NCBI GenBank assembly: GCA_018897225.1
Contig: JAHILC010000032.1
Location: 1-5,323 of the forward strand
Length of the DNA: 5,323 nucleotides
Origin: Actinomycetota bacterium
GTDB taxonomy: Bacteria; Actinomycetota; Humimicrobiia; Humimicrobiales; Humimicrobiaceae
Direction of reading: 5' to 3'
This document shows positions 1 through 4,894 of this stretch, piece by piece; within the stretch, counting starts at the first letter, position 1; each line of letters starts with the position of its first letter. The notes beneath the pieces are model-generated. The model was not told the DNA's origin. It did not search any database and saw nothing but the letters and a program-made list of their open reading frames with translations. Position numbers and translations under genes: made by a program.

Positions 1-442
1 TATTTTTTACATTTTAGCATATTATATTTTATATATCAATATAGCTTTACAAGAAAAATTTTCTATCATAATTACTTTACTTTACTTAATGATGATTATG
101 GGACGTTGCTCAAATATCCCTTTGTTTATCAGGGTTACAGCTACCCGCCTTTTTCTATATTTATTTTCTAATCTATACCCTCATATATAGCGTGTATCCG
201 AAGCTCTACTTTTTCTCTCTCTATCTCTCTAAAACCCTTATATAATATAGGCAAAGCATAAGCCCCCTCTAATTGACCCCCCTTAAAATCAATCCTGGTG
301 CATCTTTTTTTCTCTCTTTTCCTCGAATACCTCGAATTGCCTTATTTTCAACTTTTTCTCTCTCCCGGTATTCTATGATCATAACTGCATTTGACCCCTT
401 ATAATCACTCCGAAACAACGACCGCCCGCTTAAGCTTTCCTT
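1..442. other. Gene-poor left flank with interspersed repeated modules
   Basis: No intact gene is supported. ACTTTTTCTCTCTC occurs at 208-221 and 351-364, with the 12-base core again at 3123-3134 and a shorter form at 307-317. A TTGACCCC...TCAATCC-like module occurs at 273-296 and 391-411. CTCTAAAACCCTTATATA (227-244) and AATCCTGGTGCAT (291-303) recur as exact reverse complements at 3286-3303 and 3328-3340, in rearranged order. CTATACCC-TCATATAT (173-188) recurs directly at 3314-3329 with one change. The first 170 bases are AT-rich and show nothing definite. Confidence 0.5.
269..442 (-). pseudogene. Possible decayed coding fragment (57 open codons, no good start)
   Basis: An open minus-strand frame between stops contains SLFRSDYKGSNAVMIIEY, REREKVENKAIRGIRGKE and RKKDAPGLILRG. 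Its first ATG is at 382 with AAGGGG 12 bases upstream; from there it is 37 residues. Adding one G to the six-G run near 277-282 would join it to a further open frame (QLEGAYALPILYKGF, then REIEREKVELR) ending at about 168. A minus-strand fragment at 3108-3188 shares NKAIR and KER-KD with partly synonymous codon differences. Open frames this long occur by chance in AT-rich DNA, so this is weak evidence. No family recognised. Confidence 0.25.
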
Positions 443-628
443 TTACTTGAAGCTTAATTGAAAGCAAGTAACACACATAACATCAGAATTATACGACTTT
501 GCAACCAGGCAATAATTGAAAGCTGAAGCAAAATCCTATAATTCGTAGTTATGCGAAGTAAAAGCAAACATAATATTTTTTATCGGTTAACACTTTGCCT
601 ATGGTAGTTTTAGCTAAAAAAATATTAT
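443..628. other. Three consecutive stem-loops; possible structured RNA
   Basis: Stem 1: TTACTTG (443-449) with CAAGTAA (465-471). Stem 2: a 17-base arm at 486-502 with its complement at 528-544, two mismatches, one of which is a G-T pair only if the minus strand is the RNA. Stem 3: ATAATATTTTTT (570-581) with AAAAAATATTAT (617-628), perfect over 12 bases. TAATTGAAAGC occurs twice (455-465 and 513-523). No gene is supported. No known RNA family is recognised. Confidence 0.5.
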
Positions 629-750
629 CCGCGGGCTAATTTATACCCTTTTCGTTACCTGGTAAAGACCTGCTTTTTTGTTTCATTTGTAACACTTGAA
701 AACCTGCTAAAAGTGTACCGTTTTGTGGCATTTTAAGAAGTGGCTAAAAG

Positions 751-845
751 GTTGACTTTTGTCAACTTTTTGCAACATTACCGGGCTATCTCTTACCGCT
801 TGAAATGTTAAGTTTTGTTAAGCTGAAATATTAACTTTTATTAAC
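751..845. repeat. Looser word/complement clusters upstream of the array
   Basis: GTTGAC (751-756), GTCAAC (761-766) and TGCAAC (771-776) are separated by TTTT. GTTAA occurs at 808 and 818, and its complement TTAAC at 831 and 841. Copies are again 10 bases apart, but the order differs (word, complement, complement; or two words then two complements) and spacers are T-rich. These look like a variant or older form of the same architecture. The GTTGAC/GTCAAC pair is also a 16-base palindrome that could be a protein site. Confidence 0.55.
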
Positions 846-918
846 CTAAAAACTAATGTTTTCTAATATAAAGGTTGACCTTTTGTAACAATTAAAAAGA
901 TATTTACCCCTGATTTAG

Positions 919-1003
919 TGCAGTATAATGCAGTATAATAAAGTGGTTTTTTTGTACGATTTGTACGGTTTAAGAAAGTGGTTTTTTTGTTAGGTTTGTA
1001 AAG
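919..1003. repeat. Short tandem repeats leading into the array
   Basis: TGCAGTATAA occurs twice in tandem (919-928, 929-938), a 10-base period. AAAGTGGTTTTTTTGT then occurs at 940-955 and 975-990, a 35-base period. Within the first of these, GTACG is repeated nine bases apart (954, 963). The 10-base and roughly 35-base periods resemble those of the array, but no complementary third word is present. Confidence 0.65.
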
Positions 1004-1086
1004 TTTACCGCGATATTACGCGATATTACGCGATTTACCGCGTAACCTTCAACCTATTTTAACCTATTTACAGGTTAGGTTTTTTT

Positions 1087-1133
1087 AATATCCGGAGTGA
1101 TCCTTTGGGATTTTGTGGGATTTTGCCCAAACT
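1087..1133. repeat. 47-base direct repeat, copy 1 (copy 2 at 1364-1410)
   Basis: Same unit as 1364-1410, with spacers ATTTTG and ATTTTG where the other copy has ATATTG and ATATAG. It contains an overlapping ATCC/ATCC/GGAT triad before the TGGG triad. Confidence 0.8.
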
Positions 1134-1363
1134 TTTAACGATATTCAACGATTTAGCGTTATAATTCTCCTGATATTTCAGGATTTGCCTGAAAACTTTT
1201 CAGATATTCTCTGATTTAGCTGACATTTATTTGCTATATTTTGCTATTTATAGCAACCTTATTTTCTTATTTTCTCTTATTTATAACAACCTTCTATCAT
1301 TTATTCTGTGATATTCTGTGATTTATCACACCGATTTCTACCGATTTATCGGTTAGATCTAAA

Positions 1364-1410
1364 AATATCCGGATAGATCCTCTGGGATATTGTGGGATAT
1401 AGCCCAAACT
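1364..1410. repeat. 47-base direct repeat, copy 2 (copy 1 at 1087-1133)
   Basis: The two copies have equal length and differ at six positions. Both begin AATATCCGGA and end AGCCCAAACT or TGCCCAAACT. Three differences fall in the six-base spacers, and none changes the core words TGGG, TGGG, CCCA. They show that the array grew partly by segmental duplication. Confidence 0.8.
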
Positions 1411-1530
1411 TATTCGCCCGATTTTTCCCGATTTGCTGGACCTGTTATCCAATTTTCTCCATTATTATTGGGCATTTCTTACCGATATTCACCGATTTAT
1501 CGGTAACTTCTATCGGATTTACCGGTTAGA

Positions 1531-1760
1531 AATATCACTTAAACTAAACAAAAAGCATATGTTCGCCCACTACCTAAAAACCCTCTTTTTATTTTGCCTA
1601 TCTTCTCTCTCCTGGAAGAGATCCAATACCCCTAAAATTTGCCTGCTTCAAATACCTTTAAATATCTATAAGAAAAGACCGGAGAAAGATAAGAGGGAAA
1701 GAGGGGGAGTTAATACTAATAGAGTAGGGGCACTTTGGGGGCTTGAAACCATTGTAAATA
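1531..1760. other. Gene-free spacer between array and primase terminator, with a purine tract
   Basis: No supported gene. The main feature is a purine-dominated stretch at 1671-1709 with only a few pyrimidines, rich in GAAA and GAGGG. A plus-strand frame crossing this region starts at TTG inside the array, has no ribosome site and no recognisable motif, so it is not annotated. Confidence 0.4.
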
Positions 1761-1792
1761 CTAAAAATAATAGGTTCACTTTTTAACCTATT
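1761..1792 (-). terminator. Intrinsic terminator directly after the primase-polymerase gene
   Basis: AATAGGTT (1769-1776) and AACCTATT (1785-1792) form a perfect 8-base stem abutting the stop codon, followed on the minus strand by ATTTTTAG. It separates the primase transcript from the array downstream, although readthrough is possible. Confidence 0.7.
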
Positions 1793-2902
1793 TTAAAAGA
1801 AACCCTTCTTTTTTAATCTTTCCATTGCATTACTAACTGTATTTTTATTCATACCTGTTTTTTTAGCTATCTCATAATTAGTAGGGTTTTCTCCCTCGTA
1901 GTAAGTTCCTAAAAGGCAAACAACCCTCGTTTCCGTATTGCTTAATTCTGGTAATTTCCTTAAATTTCTAATCAATATATTTCCCATTTTTAGTTCTCCC
2001 CCTTTAAATTTTAATTTACATTTATCACACTTGATAAAGGGTAACTTCTCAATAATACTACTGCACTTATGATTATAAGCTTTTTTAAAAATTATTTCAA
2101 CTTCTTTACCGGGCAAGGGCTTTGTTAGTAATCTATTTTTTTCGGTTACTATCTTTTTAGAGTAATCCTTTTTGTTATCGTTCTGGAGTAATAAGTTATA
2201 GAGAATATATAAGCTGTTATCTCTCTCCCCTACCTGTAAATCCCTGCTTAATATCTGTCTTATACAGTCAACCTTTTTACCGTGATATGGTAACCCTAAA
2301 ATCCTTCTATTTTTATATTCTACATCTGGGGCTTTATATCCTACTTTTTCTGGGGCTTTATCTGGGGCTTTATATCCTTCTTTTTCAATTAAATAAATAG
2401 GCAGGGGTATTATTTCCGATAGTGGGATCTCAAAGGTATAGGTAACATCATCAATAATAGAAGGGGGGGCTACTACATACCCACCGCTTTTTAATTCAAC
2501 CCCCATATTTAAAAGGTTATTCGTTGAGTTAACCCCATTACCGCTAAAATAATAATGATAACCCCTTCTTGTTTTTACCCTCGTTGTTCCGGTTATCTCC
2601 GGGACTTGCTTTATTAACTCCGGGAGTATAGAAGTATCATCTACATCAATAACCGTTAAACTGCTTATACCCCCTGTTATTATACCAATGTTAGGGTTAT
2701 CAAATTTCTTATACCAACCTAAAACATCATCAAAATTTGCTCTTTTATCTTTGTATTGTTTCCAATAGATACAGGGTATTTTGGAGTTCTTTTTTAATGG
2801 TAATAAACTGTAACCGTTATCATAATATTCTTTTATTTGATCCGTAGTTATCAACCCCTTTTTATACCGGCAGGGGCAAGGGGTTGACCTATGAACCCCC
2901 AC
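1793..2902 (-). CDS. Bifunctional DNA primase/polymerase (Prim-Pol, AEP superfamily) with C-terminal winged helix
   Basis: Residues about 22-170 are a Prim-Pol domain of the archaeo-eukaryotic primase superfamily: GYSLLPLKKNSKIP at the start, the catalytic VIDVDD (Asp86, Asp88), RGYHYYF (His116), and GVELKSGGYVVAPPS (134-148). The third acidic position appears to be Glu136 rather than the frequent Asp. A linker with a repeated GYKAP motif follows, then a helical PriCT-like segment (about 207-280), a cysteine cluster (Cys280, Cys292, Cys295) and a winged helix (320-369: TNYEIAKKTGMNKNTVSNAM). The family makes primers and short DNA on plasmids, phages and integrated elements. No helicase domain is fused or adjacent, so host helicase or recruitment is expected. 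The start is uncertain: GTG at 2902 has no clear ribosome site, and TTG at 2854 is an alternative just before the conserved domain. It is likely the replication initiator of this element. Confidence 0.92.
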   Translation of the reverse strand: MGVHRSTPCPCRYKKGLITTDQIKEYYDNGYSLLPLKKNSKIPCIYWKQYKDKRANFDDVLGWYKKFDNPNIGIITGGISSLTVIDVDDTSILPELIKQVPEITGTTRVKTRRGYHYYFSGNGVNSTNNLLNMGVELKSGGYVVAPPSIIDDVTYTFEIPLSEIIPLPIYLIEKEGYKAPDKAPEKVGYKAPDVEYKNRRILGLPYHGKKVDCIRQILSRDLQVGERDNSLYILYNLLLQNDNKKDYSKKIVTEKNRLLTKPLPGKEVEIIFKKAYNHKCSSIIEKLPFIKCDKCKLKFKGGELKMGNILIRNLRKLPELSNTETRVVCLLGTYYEGENPTNYEIAKKTGMNKNTVSNAMERLKKKGFF

Positions 2903-2908
2903 CGGTAT
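2851..2908 (-). promoter_or_regulatory. Mutually exclusive hairpins over the 5' end of the primase gene
   Basis: Three related arms lie here: TCAACCCCTT (2851-2860), its perfect complement AAGGGGTTGA (2878-2887), and AACCCC (2894-2899), which also pairs with the middle arm. An outer pair, ATACCGG/CCGGTAT (2864-2870 with 2902-2908), favours the second pairing. In the minus-strand mRNA the middle arm can therefore pair either upstream or downstream, and the GTG start and a GGGG ribosome-site-like stretch are exposed differently in each state. This could be a translational or attenuation control; it may also be a DNA hairpin. Confidence 0.4.
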
Positions 2909-2911
2909 TTA

Positions 2912-2928
2912 AGCAGTAACTTACTGCT
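2912..2928. promoter_or_regulatory. 17-base perfect palindrome upstream of the primase gene; candidate operator
   Basis: AGCAGTAA-C-TTACTGCT: two perfect 8-base arms around one base. It lies 10 bases upstream of the GTG start and between the divergent primase gene and plus-strand unit, next to TATAGT/TATAACTATA sequence that may be the primase -10. Position and symmetry fit a dimeric repressor site, possibly for one of the element's own HTH proteins. Confidence 0.5.
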
Positions 2929-2953
2929 ATAACTATATTTTGTTTTATCCCCC

Positions 2954-2981
2954 TTGCTTTTTTATTCCCATATGGTAAAAT
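2954..2981 (+). promoter_or_regulatory. Sigma70-type promoter for the short plus-strand unit
   Basis: TTGCTT (2954-2959), 16-base spacer, TAAAAT (2976-2981). Predicted start near 2988, just upstream of the RBS at 2993. Fits the downstream ORF and terminator and would give a transcript of about 90-95 nt. Confidence 0.5.
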
Positions 2982-3002
2982 AAACAAAACCTGGAGGAGA
3001 TA

Positions 3003-3053
3003 ATGAAAAAAGACCGGGTAATATATCTTTTAAAAAGGGAGAGTTTTCCGTGA
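3003..3053 (+). CDS. 16-codon leader-like ORF with strong RBS
   Basis: GGAGG at 2993-2997, five bases before the ATG, is the most canonical Shine-Dalgarno in the window. The ORF encodes MKKDRVIYLLKRESFP and stops at TGA, followed at once by TAA in the next frame. It is not hydrophobic enough for a type I toxin. Position between a promoter-like sequence and a terminator that it partly overlaps suggests a leader peptide or a short regulatory RNA that happens to be translated. It could also be the surviving start of a deleted gene. The unit diverges from the primase-polymerase gene and could control it or the element's copy number; this is inference. Confidence 0.4.
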   Translation: MKKDRVIYLLKRESFP

Positions 3054-3076
3054 TAAGTTAGCTCTCTCTTTTTATT
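3032..3076 (+). terminator. Intrinsic terminator of the short plus-strand unit
   Basis: AAAAAGGGAGAG (3032-3043) pairs with CTCTCTCTTTTT (3062-3073) with a single G-T pair, and T-rich sequence follows (TTTTTATTTTTC). The loop is 18 bases. The 5' arm lies inside the 16-codon ORF and its stop codon lies in the loop, so translation would disturb the hairpin: an arrangement seen in attenuation. Confidence 0.7.
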
Positions 3077-3083
3077 TTTCTTT

Positions 3084-3430
3084 ATTTATTATACCCATAT
3101 TTTTAGGTTAATCAAGTATATCTTTTTCTCTCTCTTTTGAGATACTTTGAGATTTATCTCTAATTGCTTTATTTACCCCAAATACCCCCTAATTTAATCC
3201 TACAGCGTTTATTTGCTCTCTGTGTTACCGCTTTGTAACCTGCCTTTGTAACCCTTAAATCCATAAAACACGCTGTAAGTGTTGATATATAAGGGTTTTA
3301 GAGGGCTAATTTGCTATACCCCCATATATGCACCAGGATTAGCGTGGTGAGGCGAGAATATTCTTGATACTGCAGGCGTCTATATGAAGTATTTCAGCAC
3401 TAAAATAGCAGGCATAGGGTATAGTTAATA
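3084..3430. other. Gene-poor interval with nested inverted repeats; possible ncRNA or origin element
   Basis: No open frame of useful length with a start is present. Several complementary pairs could fold: ACAGCG/CGCTGT (3202-3207 with 3271-3276), extended by TTTAT/ATAAA; AGTGTTGA with TCAGCACT (3278-3285 with 3394-3401, one G-T pair); CTATACCC/GGGTATAG (3314-3321 with 3417-3424); GCTAAT/ATTAGC (3305-3310 with 3338-3343); and CACCA/TGGTG (3331-3335 with 3345-3349). Some pairs exclude each other. A three-copy word (GTTAC at 3224, its complement GTAAC at 3235 and 3248) recalls the array units. Pieces of the interval recur at 170-420 and 633-648. A 27-codon minus-strand open frame (3108-3188, ending KERE-KDILD) has no start and may be a gene remnant. 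Confidence 0.45.
3138..3161. repeat. Isolated copy of the word-word-complement unit, far from the main array
   Basis: TGAG at 3138-3141 and again at 3148-3151, spacer ATACTT between them, then spacer ATTTAT and CTCT at 3158-3161. GAG and CTC pair perfectly; the fourth base is mismatched. Word spacing (10 and 10) and spacers match the units at 1018-1504, so this is a displaced member of the same family, with yet another word. Confidence 0.6.
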
Positions 3431-3483
3431 AAAAAAGAGATTAAGAGAATACCGGGATAAAGGTATTTCTTCCTAATCTCTTT
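3431..3483 (-). terminator. Strong intrinsic terminator of the minus-strand gene train
   Basis: The arms AAAGAGATTA (3434-3443) and TAATCTCTTT (3474-3483) are perfect 10-base complements, with an inner stem AATACC/GGTATT (3448-3453 with 3462-3467). Read on the minus strand, the hairpin is followed directly by TTTTTTTATT. The distal arm overlaps the last codons of the 3473-3698 gene. The plus-strand exit is also T-rich, so some bidirectional activity is possible. Confidence 0.85.
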
Positions 3484-3698
3484 CTTTGTTATAGTTAAAC
3501 TTCTCGGTATGGGATTTTAAAACTTCTTGACCGGTGAAAGTCTTTTGATCCCCGGCTTCTTCTTCCCCGATAAATCCCTTAACAAGTTTTAAAGCCTTTA
3601 AAAATGAATCTCTTTCCCCCCCCGGCTAAATCTACATCTTTCAATTCTTTTTCATAATAGATTTTTGTTTCTTCAAGATCCTTTATCTTTAATTTCAT
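3473..3698 (-). pseudogene. Small charged protein (74 aa when repaired), broken at an eight-G run
   Basis: From the ATG at 3698 the frame reads MKLKIKDLEETKIYYEKELK and continues KDVDLA before entering a run of eight G (plus-strand C at 3616-3623), after which it stops within 15 codons. Dropping one G restores a frame that runs GGERDSFLKALKLVKG, FIGEEEAGDQKTFTG, QEVLKSHTEKFNYNKERD to a TAG at 3473-3475. The repaired product is highly charged and mostly helical, with no recognised family. It follows the HTH coiled-coil gene by three bases and is the last gene before the terminator; its final codons form part of the terminator stem. The lesion could be a homopolymer sequencing error, slipped-strand (phase) variation or true decay. 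The shift has the same sign and base as that in the zinc-ribbon gene. Confidence 0.65.
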
Positions 3699-3701
3699 AC
3701 C

Positions 3702-4157
3702 TCAGAATTCCCCTTTAAATATTCGTTTTAACCAGCCATTTATCCCCTGTCCTTTCTTGTCTGCTTTGACCGCTCTGTCTTTTCTGTCCTCTCTAACTTC
3801 TTTTTTACCGTCTGTTAATAATAATTGATTCTGTAACCCCTTGAGTAATATATTCGTTTCCCGGCTTCGTTCTATTAACTGACTGATCGTTTCATCTTTA
3901 ACTTTTATTTGATCCTTTAGGAATGTAATTATATCGTTTTCGGGTCTTGTCTGTTCTGTCTGTCCTGTCCTTCCAGGCTTTTTAAACTTTAATAAATCAG
4001 CCTGGTTAAATCTATACTCTAAAGTTCCCCTTTTGCTTTCGATTTTCTCCGGATTCAGCTTCCCGGCTTTAATATACCGGCTAACTGTCCTTTTGCTTTT
4101 CCCTAATACCTGGCAGGCTTCAGAAAAGTTAATATTATAATCTGTTTTATTTTTCAT
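3702..4157 (-). CDS. HTH DNA-binding protein with coiled coil and basic C-terminus (151 aa)
   Basis: Residues 10-56 form an excisionase/MerR-like helix-turn-helix with wing: FSEACQVLGKSKRTVSRYIKAGKL is the helix-turn-helix and LEYRFNQADLLKF is the wing and final helix. A Gly/Thr/Gln-rich linker (57-75) leads to a charged helix at about 76-113 (FLKDQIKVKDETISQLIERS, then RETNILLKGLQNQLLL) with heptad-like Leu/Ile spacing, most likely a dimer-forming coiled coil. The tail is very basic and ends with an amphipathic GWLKRIFKGEF. HTH plus coiled-coil proteins of this design are common in plasmids, phages and integrative elements as regulators or partition/replication accessories. The linker and tail are both encoded by reiterated GACAG/GACAGA words, suggesting simple-sequence growth. 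No good Shine-Dalgarno precedes the ATG. The stop is three bases from the next gene, so the two are coupled. Confidence 0.87.
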   Translation of the reverse strand: MKNKTDYNINFSEACQVLGKSKRTVSRYIKAGKLNPEKIESKRGTLEYRFNQADLLKFKKPGRTGQTEQTRPENDIITFLKDQIKVKDETISQLIERSRETNILLKGLQNQLLLTDGKKEVREDRKDRAVKADKKGQGINGWLKRIFKGEF

Positions 4158-4189
4158 TTTTACTTAGTCCCATTTATTAGTTAGTCTTA

Positions 4190-4208
4190 CTCAGAATAGG
4201 CCAATATT
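4190..4208 (-). promoter_or_regulatory. Second copy of the shared upstream box, before the HTH coiled-coil gene
   Basis: CTCAGAATAGGCCAATATT on the plus strand matches the box at 5111-5130 apart from one missing base and two or three substitutions. On the minus strand it contains TTGGCC (4204-4199), which could serve as a -35 with ACTAAT or TAATAA (about 4181-4174) as -10. It lies in the 86-base gap after the lipoprotein gene, so the HTH coiled-coil gene may have its own promoter or share a regulator with the 5077 gene. Confidence 0.35.
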
Positions 4209-4243
4209 TAAACGTAGAGTGCCTTAATCTGCGTTTCTTACCA

Positions 4244-4669
4244 TTAATATAACTTCCAACTATTACCAATTTTCTGTAAATCATAATAAATATATCCACT
4301 ATCACTTTCATACCAACCGCAATAAGTTATTACATAAGTGAAATAACAATAAGCCTGGCTATGATTCCCATAAATAGATACATCATAAATCTTTACTACA
4401 GCATTGACGGTTACGATATTGCAATAGGTATATATGGTATTAGCTAAATCTTCCATCTGACAAATAGCATAATACATATCCGAATTATAGATACAATAAC
4501 CTTTTGCCTTACTCCAGTTCTGATCATTTAAGGCTAAGAAATATTCGTTTATAACACTCTTTATTTTTGCCTCATTGTTAGCAGGAGTTACTATCCCACT
4601 ACTACCACAACCTGATAAAAACATAGCTAATATTAAAACTAAAATTATTGAAAAATATTTCCTTTTCAT
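4244..4669 (-). CDS. Secreted lipoprotein with probable NTF2-like fold (141 aa)
   Basis: The N-terminus is a textbook lipoprotein signal: MKRK, a hydrophobic core (residues 5-17), then the lipobox LSGC with the lipidated cysteine at 21. After a short Ser/Gly/Pro linker, residues 33-141 look like one alpha+beta domain: a helix (AKIKSVINEYFLALNDQNW), a second helix, and beta strands rich in Tyr, ending GNSWKLY. The helix with FLALNDQNW and the terminal SWKLY pattern resemble NTF2-like/SnoaL-like lipoproteins that bind peptides or small ligands outside the cell; this fold call is an inference. Mature cysteines at 59, 70, 83, 108 and 117 are unusual for a protein of this size and may form disulfides. 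The start has AAAGGGGG about 11 bases upstream. It lies 43 bases after the zinc-ribbon gene, in the same orientation. Confidence 0.87.
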   Translation of the reverse strand: MKRKYFSIILVLILAMFLSGCGSSGIVTPANNEAKIKSVINEYFLALNDQNWSKAKGYCIYNSDMYYAICQMEDLANTIYTYCNIVTVNAVVKIYDVSIYGNHSQAYCYFTYVITYCGWYESDSGYIYYDLQKIGNSWKLY

Positions 4670-4712
4670 TTCCTTAAATACCCCCTTTATTATTTAATAA
4701 ATCTCTCCACTT

Positions 4713-4872
4713 TTAATTTAGATCCTTAATTTCATTCTCCACTTTCTTTTTTTCTTCATAAAATTCTTCTTTTGAATCTTCTTTCAGATTGCCTCCGCAC
4801 TTATCGCAAGTCTTTTCCCACTCCCCAGCCGGCAAATTTTGCCCCGCATTTATCGCACTTGTAATATGGCAT
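4713..4872 (-). CDS. Small two-knuckle zinc-ribbon protein, disrupted by +1 G frameshift (52 aa when repaired)
   Basis: Read from the ATG at 4872, the gene starts MPYYKCDKCGAKFAGW and then runs into a stop within a few codons. Removing one G from the four-G run at 4823-4826 joins it to EWEKTCDKCGGNLKED and a Lys/Glu-rich helical tail ending in KDLN at 4713. The repaired product has two CDKCG knuckles (Cys6/Cys9 and Cys22/Cys25), a classic four-Cys zinc ribbon of the small regulatory or rubredoxin-like type. The start is supported by AAAGGGGGTG upstream. A longer uninterrupted frame beginning at 4895 (MKGGEFKKC...) reaches only the second knuckle and translates the ribosome-binding site, so I take it as an artefact of the frameshift. 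The extra G may be a sequencing error, a pseudogene lesion or recoding. The exact role of the zinc ribbon is unknown. Confidence 0.6.
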
Positions 4873-4894
4873 TTCTTAAATTCACCCCCTTTCA

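Larger units (their letters stand above)
1018..1504. repeat. Array of about 14 word-word-complement triads with constant spacers and changing words
   Basis: Each unit has a 4-5 base word, a six-base spacer near ATATTC, the same word again 10 bases on, a spacer near ATTTAT, then the word's reverse complement 10-11 bases on. Clear units (start, word): 1018 ACGCG, 1051 AACCT, 1106 TGGG, 1137 AACG, 1178 TCAGG (first copy altered), 1200 TCAG (second copy TCTG), 1231 TTGCT, 1265 TCTT (complement has one mismatch), 1307 TGTG, 1330 ACCG, 1383 TGGG, 1417 CCCG (complement lost), 1448 TCCA (imperfect), 1481 ACCG. Overlapping ATCC triads lie at 1090 and 1367. Units recur at about 31-34 bp, three helical turns, and all word copies lie one turn apart. 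Second word and complement make a short hairpin on either strand; the first word offers an alternative partner. Stops occur in all frames. Not CRISPR-like: spacers are constant and words variable. Confidence 0.85.

Noticed and set aside
445..740. Stop-codon reassignment (TAG read as an amino acid), because minus-strand frames continue across TAG here and at 3216-3420
   Set aside because: The intact genes, including the 369-codon primase, contain no in-frame TAG, and the extended frames also meet TAA and need frameshifts. Chance or decay is simpler.
1018..1504. CRISPR array
   Set aside because: Units are only about 31-34 bp with constant short spacers and changing words; there is no conserved 23-37 base repeat and no cas gene.
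1433..1786. 117-codon plus-strand open frame
   Set aside because: It starts at TTG inside the repeat array, has no ribosome site, crosses a purine tract and ends inside the primase terminator. The product shows no motif and opposes the gene direction.
3200..3425. Known riboswitch, tRNA or tmRNA
   Set aside because: No tRNA-like T-loop or acceptor stem and no riboswitch consensus that I recognise; only generic inverted repeats.
3749..3976. CTGTC/TCTGTC reiterations as a separate repeat element
   Set aside because: They encode the low-complexity linker and basic tail of the HTH coiled-coil protein and keep its reading frame.
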